Shown here: piece by piece, positions 43,460-51,196 of the stretch | Layout: each line of letters begins with the position of its first letter | How positions within the stretch are numbered: the first letter of the stretch is position 1 | Assembly (NCBI RefSeq): GCF_035277725.1 | Contig: NZ_DATEJY010000069.1 | Span: 1-64,000, forward strand | Reading direction: 5' to 3' | Origin: Dyella_B sp035277725 | GTDB lineage: Bacteria > Pseudomonadota > Gammaproteobacteria > Xanthomonadales > Rhodanobacteraceae | Length of the DNA: 64,000 nucleotides | Notes under the pieces: model-generated | The model's input: the letters and a program-made list of their open reading frames with translations, nothing else | The model's database searches: none | What the model was told of the DNA's origin: nothing | Program-made: the position numbers and the translations under genes

Positions 43460-44284
43460 ATGCAAGGCGTTCCCCATTCCTTCGATAACCCCGCGGACAC
43501 CGCCGAATTCCGCTGCCCGGCGCATCGTTCGGGCGTGGAGTTGTACCGCGCGCATATCGTGCGGCATGCCTTCGAGCCGCACGTGCATGAAAGTTTCGGG
43601 CTGGGTGCGATCGAATCCGGCGTGGAACGCTTTCGGTATCGAGGCGCCGAACACTTGGCGCCGCCCGACTCGCTGGTATTGATGAACCCGGATGAATTGC
43701 ATACCGGTTGCGCCGAGACCGATGGTGGTTGGCGCTATCGAATGGTCTACATCGACCAAGCCGTGGTAGCGGAGATTGCCGGTGAATCCGGTTGGTGGTT
43801 CGGCGATGCGGTGCATGCCGATGCTGCGGGTGCGCGGCACATCACGGCGCTGCTCGATGCGCTATGGCTGGCGCGCGAACCGCTCGCTTTCGACAGCCTC
43901 CTGCTGCAACTTTTAAGCGAATTCCGCCGCCATGCACGCGTACCGCGTGCGGCGCACGCCGAAGCGCTTTCGCGCTTTGTGCCGGTGATCGACTACCTGC
44001 GCGCGCATCTGGCCGAACGCATCACGTTGAATCAGCTGGCCGCCGTGGCCGGCTTGAGTCCGTTTCATTTTCTACGCCAGTTTCAGGCACGCCATCACGC
44101 CACGCCGCAGCAGATGCTGATGGCTTTCCGCCTCTCTGCGGCCAAGCGTTTGCTTGCCGCAGGCGACGCGCCGGCCCAGGTCGCCGCCGCCACCGGCTTG
44201 ACTGACCAAGCGCACCTCACTCGCGCCTTCGCGCGTCGTTACGGAACCACGCCGGCGCGCTACCAGCGCGCCCTGCAGCGATAG
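43460..44284 (+). CDS. AraC-family regulator with cupin domain
   Basis: 274 aa. N-terminal AraC-binding cupin (IVRHAFEPHVHESFGLGAIE, PPDSLVLMNPDELHTG) and C-terminal double helix-turn-helix (RITLNQLAAVAGLSPFHFLR; AQVAAATGLTDQAHLTRAFA then RRYGTTPARYQRAL). The start is uncertain: ATG at 43460 or 43433; the latter lies 3 bp from the terminator hairpin, so I prefer 43460. Paired with the DMT permease gene 36 bp downstream, a common regulator-exporter arrangement, suggesting control of that permease. Confidence 0.9.
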   Translation: MQGVPHSFDNPADTAEFRCPAHRSGVELYRAHIVRHAFEPHVHESFGLGAIESGVERFRYRGAEHLAPPDSLVLMNPDELHTGCAETDGGWRYRMVYIDQAVVAEIAGESGWWFGDAVHADAAGARHITALLDALWLAREPLAFDSLLLQLLSEFRRHARVPRAAHAEALSRFVPVIDYLRAHLAERITLNQLAAVAGLSPFHFLRQFQARHHATPQQMLMAFRLSAAKRLLAAGDAPAQVAAATGLTDQAHLTRAFARRYGTTPARYQRALQR

Positions 44285-44320
44285 CAATCTCGTACAAGAC
44301 GGCCGCAAGCCATTGCACCG

Positions 44321-45304
44321 ATGCTGCGCGCCATGTGGACAGGAACGCTTTACGCACTCATCGCCGGCTTGATGTGGGGGCTGGTTTTCGTCGGGCCGCT
44401 GCTGGTGCCGGAATATCCGGCCGCACTGCAATCGGTAGGCCGCTACCTTGCCTTTGGCATGATCGCGCTGCCGCTGGCGTGGCTGGACCGCGCCGCGTTG
44501 CGCCAACTGACGCGTGCCGATTGGCTGGAAGCGTTGAAGCTCGCCATGGTCGGAAACCTGCTTTATTACGTGTGCCTGGCAGCGGCGATCCAGCGCGCCG
44601 GCGCGCCGCTTCCCACCATGATCATCGGCACGCTGCCGGTAGTGATCGCCATTGCTGCCAACCTGCGCAATGCACGTCGCGATGGTCAGCTGCCATGGGC
44701 GCGCCTGGCGCCGTCATTGCTGCTGATCGCCGCGGGCATCGCTTGTGTCAATCGAGCAGAGTTGTCCGGGGTGAAAGCCCAAAGCCACGCCGATCTTTTG
44801 CGCTACACCGCCGGAGCCTTGCTCGCCTGCGTTTCCGTGGCGTGCTGGACGTGGTATCCGCTGCGCAACGCGGATTGGCTTCGCCACCACCCAGGACGCA
44901 ACCCACGCACCTGGGCGACAGCACAAGGTATCGCCACGTTGCCGTTGGCGCTCGTCGGTTATGCGTTGCTGTGGTTGGGCATGCGCGCCAGCGGCAGTCA
45001 CTTTTCGATGCCGTTTGGGCCGCGCCCCGTTGTATTCATTACCTTGATGGCCGCGATCGGCCTGTTCGCTTCCTGGCTAGGCACGACATGCTGGAACGAA
45101 GCGAGCCAGCGATTGCCCACCGCCATCGCCGGACAGCTGATCGTGTTCGAAACGCTGGCGGCGTTGAGTTATGCATTTGCGCTGCGCGGAAAGCTGCCGG
45201 GTGCGCAAACCCTGTCCGGCATCGTGCTGCTGGTGGCAGGCGTGGTATGGGCCGCGCGCGTGAAGCCGGTGCCGGTGGAGTATGTGGAGGCGGAGCGGTT
45301 GTGA
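44321..45304 (+). CDS. DMT superfamily (EamA) permease
   Basis: 327 aa with about ten membrane segments in two EamA halves (about residues 5-140 and 160-305). The opening WTGTLYALIAGLMWGLVFVG and second-half LIVFETLAALSYAFALRGKL carry the usual EamA spacing. Substrate unknown; exporters of this class next to AraC regulators often move amino acids or drugs. Different subgroup from the permease at 4165-5040. Confidence 0.86.
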   Translation: MLRAMWTGTLYALIAGLMWGLVFVGPLLVPEYPAALQSVGRYLAFGMIALPLAWLDRAALRQLTRADWLEALKLAMVGNLLYYVCLAAAIQRAGAPLPTMIIGTLPVVIAIAANLRNARRDGQLPWARLAPSLLLIAAGIACVNRAELSGVKAQSHADLLRYTAGALLACVSVACWTWYPLRNADWLRHHPGRNPRTWATAQGIATLPLALVGYALLWLGMRASGSHFSMPFGPRPVVFITLMAAIGLFASWLGTTCWNEASQRLPTAIAGQLIVFETLAALSYAFALRGKLPGAQTLSGIVLLVAGVVWAARVKPVPVEYVEAERL

Positions 45305-45306
45305 TT

Positions 45307-45393
45307 GCAGGTTGGGGTGAGGCATAGCCGAACCCCAACATGGCATGTAAGCACCGGAACGTTGGAGTTCGCGTTCGCTCACTCCAACCTGCG
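45307..45393. repeat. Family B palindromic repeat, copy 6
   Basis: GCAGGTTGGGGTGAGGCATA then GCCGAACCCCAACATG on the left; GTTGGAGTTCGCGTTCGC then TCACTCCAACCTGCG on the right. Starts 2 bp after the permease stop; one compensated change (GGGG to GGAG with CCCC to CTCC) keeps the right arm able to pair with itself. Confidence 0.88.
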
Positions 45394-45423
45394 TGCATGG
45401 TCGTGGTAGACGGAAAAACGACA

Positions 45424-45454
45424 ATAAAAAAGCTCTGGAAGCGAGTTCCAGAGC
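45424..45454 (-). terminator. Terminator of tRNA-Thr
   Basis: Leftward AGCTCTGGAA, loop, TTCCAGAGCT then TTTTTTATT. 16 bp beyond the tRNA 3' end. Strong. Confidence 0.93.
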
Positions 45455-45469
45455 TTTTCAATATTTAGC

Positions 45470-45545
45470 TGGTGCCGGAAATAGGAATCGAACCTACGAC
45501 CTACGCATTACGAATGCGCCGCTCTACCAACTGAGCTATTCCGGC
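45470..45545 (-). tRNA. tRNA-Thr (anticodon CGT)
   Basis: 76 bases with encoded CCA. Acceptor GCCGGAA/TTCCGGC, D arm GCTC-AGTTGGTA-GAGC, anticodon stem GCGCA/TGCGT around TTCGTAA giving CGT (reads ACG), T arm GTAGG-TTCGAAT-CCTAT. Leftward, single-gene unit with its own terminator. Confidence 0.97.
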
Positions 45546-45691
45546 GGAGCCGCCTAGTTTAAGGGGGTGTCTTGCGGCCTGCAAGCTCTGTCGGGTTGGC
45601 GGGTTTCGGACCGCAGCGTGGGGCGGTGGCCGACTGGTGCGGGTGCGGCTGTGCGGCGACAGTGCGAGGAGTTTCCTAGGGAAGGGTGCCA

Positions 45692-46204
45692 ATGCCGCTG
45701 TCGTCGTGTCCTCGAGGCGTCACGTTGATCGAAGTACTGGTGGCCATGCTGGTTTTCAGCCTGGGGCTGATCGGTGCGGCTGGCTTGATGGCGATGGCTG
45801 CACGCGCCAATCAGGCGGCTTACCTGCGCACGCAGGTGAGTTTTCTCGCGCAGAACATGGCCGAGCGCATGCACGCGAACCTGATTGGCGTGTGGCGCGG
45901 CGATTACGACGGCAACTATCCGGATGCCGGCGCGCAGGATTGCGTCGCCGGTTGCACGCCAAGCCAACTGGCGCAGCACGACCGGCAAAGCTGGAGCGGA
46001 CAGCTACAGACCTTTCTGCCACCCGGCCCGGAAGCCACCATTCGATGCGACCAAGATGGCTTGCCACACGCACCGTCTCGCGAACAAATTGCTTTGAGGC
46101 CGCCTTACGGGGGTCATTGCCGAATGACTATCATGTGGGCCGAGCGAAGCTCCGTCGATGCCAAGGCTTCACCGCAAACCTTTACCTGGGCGTTCCAGCC
46201 GTGA
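45692..46204 (+). CDS. pilV: Type IV pilus minor pilin PilV
   Basis: 170 aa. Prepilin leader with cleavage G|VTLIEVLVAMLVFSLGLIGA; Glu at mature position 5 is present. Followed by a globular domain with cysteine pair around DCVAGCTPSQ. Minor pilins PilV, PilW, PilX and PilE with PilY1 form the complex that primes pilus assembly. The ATG at 45692 is favoured by the AGGGAAGG site; a GTG at 45686 is in frame. First gene of the pilV-W-X-Y1-E run; the stop overlaps pilW by GTGA. Confidence 0.88.
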   Translation: MPLSSCPRGVTLIEVLVAMLVFSLGLIGAAGLMAMAARANQAAYLRTQVSFLAQNMAERMHANLIGVWRGDYDGNYPDAGAQDCVAGCTPSQLAQHDRQSWSGQLQTFLPPGPEATIRCDQDGLPHAPSREQIALRPPYGGHCRMTIMWAERSSVDAKASPQTFTWAFQP

Positions 46205-47547
46205 ATCGCTGCCGCGGACTCTCGCTGATCGAACTGATGATCGCGATGGCGCTGGGCCTCGCGGTGAGCCTGGGCATCGTGGCGGTATTCACCTCCACCT
46301 CCAACAGCCGCCAGGCGCAGGAACAGCTGGCGCGCTTGCAGGAAGAAGGCCGCTTCGCGATCGCGCAGATCAGGGACGACCTTAGCATGGCGGGTGCGCA
46401 GTACTGCAACAGCAGCGGTGGCGCGGCCCATGCGAGCGCCGCGGGTCCTTATCTGGATGGGCTGCGTAGGCCTACCGTCTATGCCAGTGATCCTAACGTG
46501 CTGATGGGAGCGCTGAGCGACGTGAGTACCCGATGGAACGGGGCGTACCCATCGCCGCCGAGTGAACCCTATTCCCTCCCTTCGTTTTTGATGATGCGTG
46601 GCTACGACTGCACGGTGAGCACTTGCACGCCGGTGGAACCGAGCAATAAGCGCAATACGAACGGTTTCAGCATTCCGGTGATGGGCAAAGGCGTCGATAG
46701 CCGCGTGATCGGCGCATCGGTGCTTACGGTGCGCTATCTCAATGCTTCAGGTGGCTGGGCGATCATGCCGGAGGGGAGTGCGAGAGGCAGCACGCTTTTC
46801 AGCCATGCAGATGATTCGGTAACTGTTCGATTGAATCCGCTGCCCGGTGAGCCGAAAGCCAGTGATGTGAAGGATGACACACCGCTGATGATGCTCGCGG
46901 ATTGCTCCGGTGCGCAGATCTTTGCTGTCACAGGCATGGGGAACAGCACACTAACATCTACCGGTGCAAACTTTGCACAACCGCATGTGTTCCAGAACAT
47001 GGCAGCGCCGAAGCTATTCAGCGTCAGCCGTGACATGCGAACGGTTACTTACTATCTGCGCGTGGTGAACAACGGCGACGGCATGGGGCATACCACCGGC
47101 GCCTTGATGCGACGGGTCAACGGAGGCTTATCGTCGCAAGGCGGTGTAGGCGAGGAAATTGCCCGCGGCGTAGAGCGTCTGGATTTCAAATACGGCGTGC
47201 AGCAAGCGGATGGCACGCTGCGCTATTACACAGCCGAGCAGGTGGACAGCAGCACGCGTGCCGATTGTCCTGCGGTGCCAGTGCCGATTCCGGGCAGCAG
47301 CGACCGTGGCTGCCTGTGGGGATCGGTCGGTGTGATTGAGGTCGATTTGCTGATGTCCGGGCAGAATCCGTTGTACTCACTGATGCCGGATGAGTTGGCC
47401 TACAGCTATGCGGCGGACGGGATATTCACGCCCGCAGCACCGACAGCCGATGATCGAAAGGTCACGCCACTGCAGCAGGGTTTTCCATTGCCGGTGTTGC
47501 GGCGTGAATTCACGGCCGTGGTTGCCGTGCGCAATGCCAATCCGTAG
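46201..47547 (+). CDS. pilW: Type IV pilus minor pilin PilW
   Basis: 448 aa. Cleavage site G|LSLIELMIAMALGLAVSLGI with Glu5, then a large globular domain with cysteines (MRGYDCTVSTCTPVEPS; LADCSGAQIFAV). The GTG start at 46201 overlaps the pilV TGA (GTGA). The frame is open far upstream, but the prepilin signal fixes the start. Length is at the upper end for PilW (usually 250-400), as in other Xanthomonadales. Confidence 0.88.
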   Translation: MNRCRGLSLIELMIAMALGLAVSLGIVAVFTSTSNSRQAQEQLARLQEEGRFAIAQIRDDLSMAGAQYCNSSGGAAHASAAGPYLDGLRRPTVYASDPNVLMGALSDVSTRWNGAYPSPPSEPYSLPSFLMMRGYDCTVSTCTPVEPSNKRNTNGFSIPVMGKGVDSRVIGASVLTVRYLNASGGWAIMPEGSARGSTLFSHADDSVTVRLNPLPGEPKASDVKDDTPLMMLADCSGAQIFAVTGMGNSTLTSTGANFAQPHVFQNMAAPKLFSVSRDMRTVTYYLRVVNNGDGMGHTTGALMRRVNGGLSSQGGVGEEIARGVERLDFKYGVQQADGTLRYYTAEQVDSSTRADCPAVPVPIPGSSDRGCLWGSVGVIEVDLLMSGQNPLYSLMPDELAYSYAADGIFTPAAPTADDRKVTPLQQGFPLPVLRREFTAVVAVRNANP

Positions 47548-47559
47548 TGAGGTGCAGGG

Positions 47560-48300
47560 ATGCGAATGCAGTTGAAAACTTCCGTCGCCTTGATGAATGC
47601 CGGGGCCCAGTGTCTTGGTCGGGAGACAAAGGCGCTGGGTCCCGGCGTTCACCGGGACGACGAGCGGGGGAGTTCTTTTCACCTTGATGGGAAGAGGCAT
47701 ATTCGCAACACGCAGCACGGTTTCGCGCTGCTCATGGCCCTGATCTTCCTCGTGCTGCTAAGCATGCTGGCCATCGCCGCCTCGCAGCATTCACTGTTGC
47801 AAGAACGCATGGCTGGCAGTTTTCGCAATGCTCAACAAGCGCGCATGAGTGCGGAAACGGCGCTGCGCGGCGCGGAGTACAAACTGTGGTCATTGGCAGG
47901 CCAAACGGGTGTACGTCTGCATTGCCAGCAAGATGCGGTCACGCAGGATGATGGCTGCGTGATCTATCGCCCTGATAGTGCACCTTATTCAGCAAACGGG
48001 GTCGTCACTCGATTCCAATCCGTAGCAAGTTGGATTGATGGTATCGGTATCCCCTACATGGGACCGCGAGATACTGGCTACACGCCTGCGTTGGCGAAGA
48101 ACCCTGTCTACATCATCGAAGACCTCGGCAGCGAACGGCCGCCGGGTGTGGGTGGACTGCACGAATCCGGCAATACCGGCCCGAACAACGGCGGCCAGAT
48201 CGATGTGCATGTCTATCGCATCACCGCGCGCGCCACCGGCGGCAATGTCAACGTGATGGCCGTGGTGCAGAGTACGTTCAATGCGCCGTTGCATCCTTGA
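47560..48300 (+). CDS. pilX: Type IV pilus minor pilin PilX, leader contains a repeat
   Basis: 246 aa. The pilin part begins at G54|FALLMALIFLVLLSMLAIAA, followed by QHSLLQERMAGSFRNAQQAR and AETALRGAEYKLW, all typical of PilX N-domains (position 5 is not Glu, as is normal for PilX). The leader of 54 residues is far longer than the usual 5-30. Residues 8-35 are encoded by a family D repeat (47583-47662). No ATG, GTG or TTG lies in frame between the repeat and the cleavage site, so translation must start at 47560 (GAGG site) or 47566. The protein may be made with this long leader or be poorly processed. Confidence 0.82.
   Translation: MRMQLKTSVALMNAGAQCLGRETKALGPGVHRDDERGSSFHLDGKRHIRNTQHGFALLMALIFLVLLSMLAIAASQHSLLQERMAGSFRNAQQARMSAETALRGAEYKLWSLAGQTGVRLHCQQDAVTQDDGCVIYRPDSAPYSANGVVTRFQSVASWIDGIGIPYMGPRDTGYTPALAKNPVYIIEDLGSERPPGVGGLHESGNTGPNNGGQIDVHVYRITARATGGNVNVMAVVQSTFNAPLHP
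47583..47662. repeat. Family D palindromic repeat inside pilX
   Basis: Left arm CGTCGCCTTGATGAATGCC then GGGGCCCAGTG, right arm CGCTGGGTCCCGGCG then TTCACCGGGACGACG. The arms are still clearly complementary, with the left arm more mutated. The length keeps the pilX frame open. Confidence 0.8.
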
Positions 48301-50476
48301 GCTTATCGGCAAACGGTTGGTGTGGGTGAGCATCCTGCTGATTCCCATGTTGCGGGCGGCAGAAGTCGGTACCGTGGAATTGAGCCCTCTGCCGCTGGAC
48401 CGCTCGCGAGCAGTGCCGTCATTGGCAACGCTTGCCGTGAGCAACAGCGTGTTGACGGCTGGCACGCTCACCTTTCTTGGTGGTTACGATCCCATCGACT
48501 GGTCCGGCGTACTGAGAGCGGTCACTTTGAATGCGGATGGCGCGTCGGCTAACACGGTATGGGATGTCGGATCGCTGCTCAGCCAGCCTTGGGTTACATC
48601 ATCTGGCGGCCGCACCATACTCACCGCAAAACGACAGGAAAGCGGCACGCTTGTTGGCATGGTGTTCGAATCCGCGGCGCCTTTTGACGAAGACGAAAAG
48701 AGTGGCTTGATGACACCGGCTGCGGAAAACTCCGTCGATACGCTGGAAGCGCGCGTCGATTATCTGCGCGGCGTTCGTTCGCTGGAACTGGATGGTAGCC
48801 TGCGTCGACGTGGCAGCGTGTTGGGTGCGATCGTGCATTCGCAAGCGCTGTACGTGGCTTATCCCACCGGCAACTATCTCGACACGTGGCCAAAGGCTAG
48901 CACCGCGCCGGAAATGTCAGCGGGCGCACAAAGCTATGCGCAGTTTGTAGAGCGACACGCCGATCGTCCACCGATGCTCTACGTTGCTGCCAACGACGGT
49001 ATGTTGCATGCGTTCCACGCACCCGTTCCAACATGCAAGGAACAGGATCAACAAGGCCTTTGCAAAGCTTACGAAAACACGCCCGATGCAGGCAGAGAAC
49101 GTTGGGCCTACGTACCGCGCGCGGCATACGCCAATCTCGGCAACCTCACGCAGGCACGGCATTTTCAGTTCCACCCGACCGTGGATGCCACGCCCGTGAC
49201 GCGCGATGTGTTCTTCAGCGAGCACGGCCGGCACGAATGGCACACCCTGCTGGTTGGCGGATTGGGACTCGGCGGTCGCGGCGTGTATGCCTTGGACATT
49301 ACCGATCCGACGGCAGTCAGCGAAAGATTTCCCGAGCGCACCGTGCTATGGGAATTCGATGCGGGCATGCCTGGCGGCGACGCGGAAACCGGCGCCACCT
49401 ATAACCCGGCAGACCTCGGCTATACCTACGGGCAACCAGCCATCGCGCGCTTGGCAAATGGCCGCTGGGCCGTGCTGGTGCCAAGTGGCTACTTCGCCGA
49501 TTGCAGCAAGCCGGACAAGCCCGCCCGTTGTGAAGAAGTCACTGGTACGCCGCCCAGCTACGGCGCGTTGTTTGTACTGGATGCGCAAACCGGTGCCGTG
49601 ATCGCTGAGCTCAAGACGCCATCCATCAATGGCGTAAGCAGTTACGGGTTGAGCACGCCGGTGCCCGGCGATTACGACAACGACCAAATCGATGATGTCG
49701 CCTTTGCGGGCGATCTAGCCGGCAATCTGTGGCGTTTCGATCTCACTGCGCCGAATCCATCAGCGTGGAAAGTGAGCCTGGCATACCGGCCGGCACAACA
49801 AGTGACACAGCCGATCACGGTCATGCCGCGCCTCTTCCCCGATCCCGTCACCCACCGATTCATGGTCGTCTTCGGTACCGGCAAATACCTTGGCGATGGC
49901 GACAAAGGCGATACCACCTTGCAGGCGGTCTATGGGATACGCGATCGGGTTGATAGCCAAGGCAACGCGACGACCGTGCAGCACGACAGTCTTCAGCAAC
50001 AAGTACTGAGCGAGCAAACAGTCACCGATGCTGCATCTGGTAGCAATGCAAGTTTGCGCACACTCACGTCGAACCCGGTTTCAGCGCAGGCTGGTGGTTG
50101 GCGTATCGATTTGCATCTCGCGGCGGGCGAGCGCGTCGTGGTCACGCCCACGGCCTTGTTCAACACCAACACCGTGCTGATAAGCACCTTGATTCCCGAC
50201 GGCGATACGCCTTCCGGCGCCATCATGGCCATTGACGCTGCTACGGGTGGTGCGCGGTCGATCATCGGTTTTGGCGGCGCTTCGTATGCCGGCGCATTAG
50301 TGGAAAACCCACCGACGGCAGGCAGCCTGCCGGTGGTGATGCCGGCGGGCGGCGGCAAGCTGATCCTGCCCGGTATCAAGCTGAAAGGAGGCAGCAGTGC
50401 GCTTGATATGCCGCTTAGCTTGGACGGTCCGTTGTGGCGTCGCCGTTCATGGACTTTGTTGACGCCGGATTCGTAA
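48281..50476 (+). CDS. pilY1: PilY1-like pilus tip/assembly protein, short form
   Basis: 731 aa; P. aeruginosa PilY1 is about 1160. Signal peptide (KRLVWVSILLIPMLRA|AEV). The C-terminal beta-propeller is complete: PMLYVAANDGMLHAFHAP, HTLLVGGLGLGGRGVYALDI, and calcium-binding DYDNDQIDDVAFAGDLAGNL (D-x-D-x-D-x-x-D). The N-terminal von Willebrand A-like half, needed for mechanosensing and adhesion in P. aeruginosa, is absent, so this copy may serve only in assembly. Start overlaps pilX by 20 bp. It lies directly before pilE. Confidence 0.88.
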   Translation: MRRCILELIGKRLVWVSILLIPMLRAAEVGTVELSPLPLDRSRAVPSLATLAVSNSVLTAGTLTFLGGYDPIDWSGVLRAVTLNADGASANTVWDVGSLLSQPWVTSSGGRTILTAKRQESGTLVGMVFESAAPFDEDEKSGLMTPAAENSVDTLEARVDYLRGVRSLELDGSLRRRGSVLGAIVHSQALYVAYPTGNYLDTWPKASTAPEMSAGAQSYAQFVERHADRPPMLYVAANDGMLHAFHAPVPTCKEQDQQGLCKAYENTPDAGRERWAYVPRAAYANLGNLTQARHFQFHPTVDATPVTRDVFFSEHGRHEWHTLLVGGLGLGGRGVYALDITDPTAVSERFPERTVLWEFDAGMPGGDAETGATYNPADLGYTYGQPAIARLANGRWAVLVPSGYFADCSKPDKPARCEEVTGTPPSYGALFVLDAQTGAVIAELKTPSINGVSSYGLSTPVPGDYDNDQIDDVAFAGDLAGNLWRFDLTAPNPSAWKVSLAYRPAQQVTQPITVMPRLFPDPVTHRFMVVFGTGKYLGDGDKGDTTLQAVYGIRDRVDSQGNATTVQHDSLQQQVLSEQTVTDAASGSNASLRTLTSNPVSAQAGGWRIDLHLAAGERVVVTPTALFNTNTVLISTLIPDGDTPSGAIMAIDAATGGARSIIGFGGASYAGALVENPPTAGSLPVVMPAGGGKLILPGIKLKGGSSALDMPLSLDGPLWRRRSWTLLTPDS

Positions 50477-50485
50477 GGAGCTGCG

Positions 50486-50902
50486 ATGGAGCGCATGCGT
50501 GGTTTCAGTTTGATTGAACTGCTAATCGTGATGGGAATAGCCGCGATTCTGGCGGCGTTGGCGTCGCAATCCTATTCCCGCTACGTGTTGCGCTCGCATC
50601 GTACGGATGCGCACCACACGTTGATGGCGATTGCCCAGGCGCAGGAGCGCTGGTATGCCACCTACAACCGGTACACCGATGATTTGAGCAAGCTTGGTTA
50701 TGCTGATGCGGCGCTGTCGCCGAATGGTTATTACGAAATGGCGATGAGCGTGATGGATGATGACGGGCAGGGCTTCATCGCCACGGCTACACCGGTCGGG
50801 CCGCAGCGCAATGATGTGTGCGGGAGCCTGTCCATCGACCATGCGGGACGCAAGTTGCCGGGCAGGGATAGCGGCGCCAACACAAATGGCAACTGCTGGT
50901 AG
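50486..50902 (+). CDS. pilE: Type IV pilus minor pilin PilE
   Basis: 138 aa. Short leader MERMRG|FSLIELLIVMGIAAILAA with Glu5, helical spine, then a small C-terminal domain with two cysteines (NDVCGSL and GNCW) forming the D-loop. Sequence QSYSRYVLRSHRTDAHHTLM and AQERWYATYNRYTDDLSKLG matches PilE-type minor pilins rather than major pilin. GGAG site; 9 bp behind pilY1. Last gene of the cluster; the gap behind it holds the composite repeat element. Confidence 0.9.
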   Translation: MERMRGFSLIELLIVMGIAAILAALASQSYSRYVLRSHRTDAHHTLMAIAQAQERWYATYNRYTDDLSKLGYADAALSPNGYYEMAMSVMDDDGQGFIATATPVGPQRNDVCGSLSIDHAGRKLPGRDSGANTNGNCW

Positions 50903-50910
50903 CGAGTCCC

Positions 50911-50978
50911 CGTAGTGGGTTGGCGCAACGTAACCCAACATTTTCGGAGCGATTCGTTGGGTTACGCTGCGCTAACCC
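50911..50978. repeat. Family E palindromic repeat, left portion of an interrupted copy
   Basis: GTAGTGGGTTGGCGCAACG then TAACCCAACA on the left; CGTTGGGTTACGCTGCGC then TAACCC on the right, where it is interrupted. The sequence resumes at 51197 with GCGCTAACCCAACTTAC, which completes the consensus. Behind the pilE stop. Confidence 0.85.
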
Positions 50979-51196
50979 CAATGGCACTAACTTAAGCATC
51001 GTCGCCCCGGCGAAAGCCGGGGCCTAGGGACTTTGATGATCCCCAAAAGTCGCCGGATGATTCGCTGCGCTCACTCCTTCGGGGTCGTCCCTTCGGACGT
51101 TCTCGGCGCTGCGCGCTCCGTCCGGCTTTCGCCGGGACGACGGTTCAAGGTATTTCTCAGTATTCGGGCTACGTGAGGCTTGAGTTAGTGCCATTG
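50979..51196. mobile_element. 218-bp inverted-repeat element with flanking duplication (MITE-like)
   Basis: Ends are inverted: left CAATGGCACTAACTTAAGC, right (complement) CAATGGCACTAACTCAAGC; extended over 22 bases there are two mismatches. The 10 bases GCGCTAACCC stand on both sides (50969-50978 and 51197-51206). Removing the insert and one duplicate restores a canonical family E repeat. Inside is a family D palindrome and no open frame that looks like a transposase. The structure fits a non-autonomous transposable element. No parent insertion sequence is in the window, so its family is unknown. Confidence 0.7.
50999..51143. repeat. Family D palindromic repeat inside the 218-bp element
   Basis: CGTCGCCCCGGCGAAAGCCG on the left and CCGGCTTTCGCCGGGACGACG on the right, about 100 bp apart, with additional short hairpins between them. 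Same arms as the D copies at 47583 and 60460. Confidence 0.75.

Noticed and set aside
45637..46200. N-terminal extension of pilW by 188 codons
   Set aside because: Overlaps pilV in another frame; the prepilin signal and the GTGA overlap place the start at 46201.
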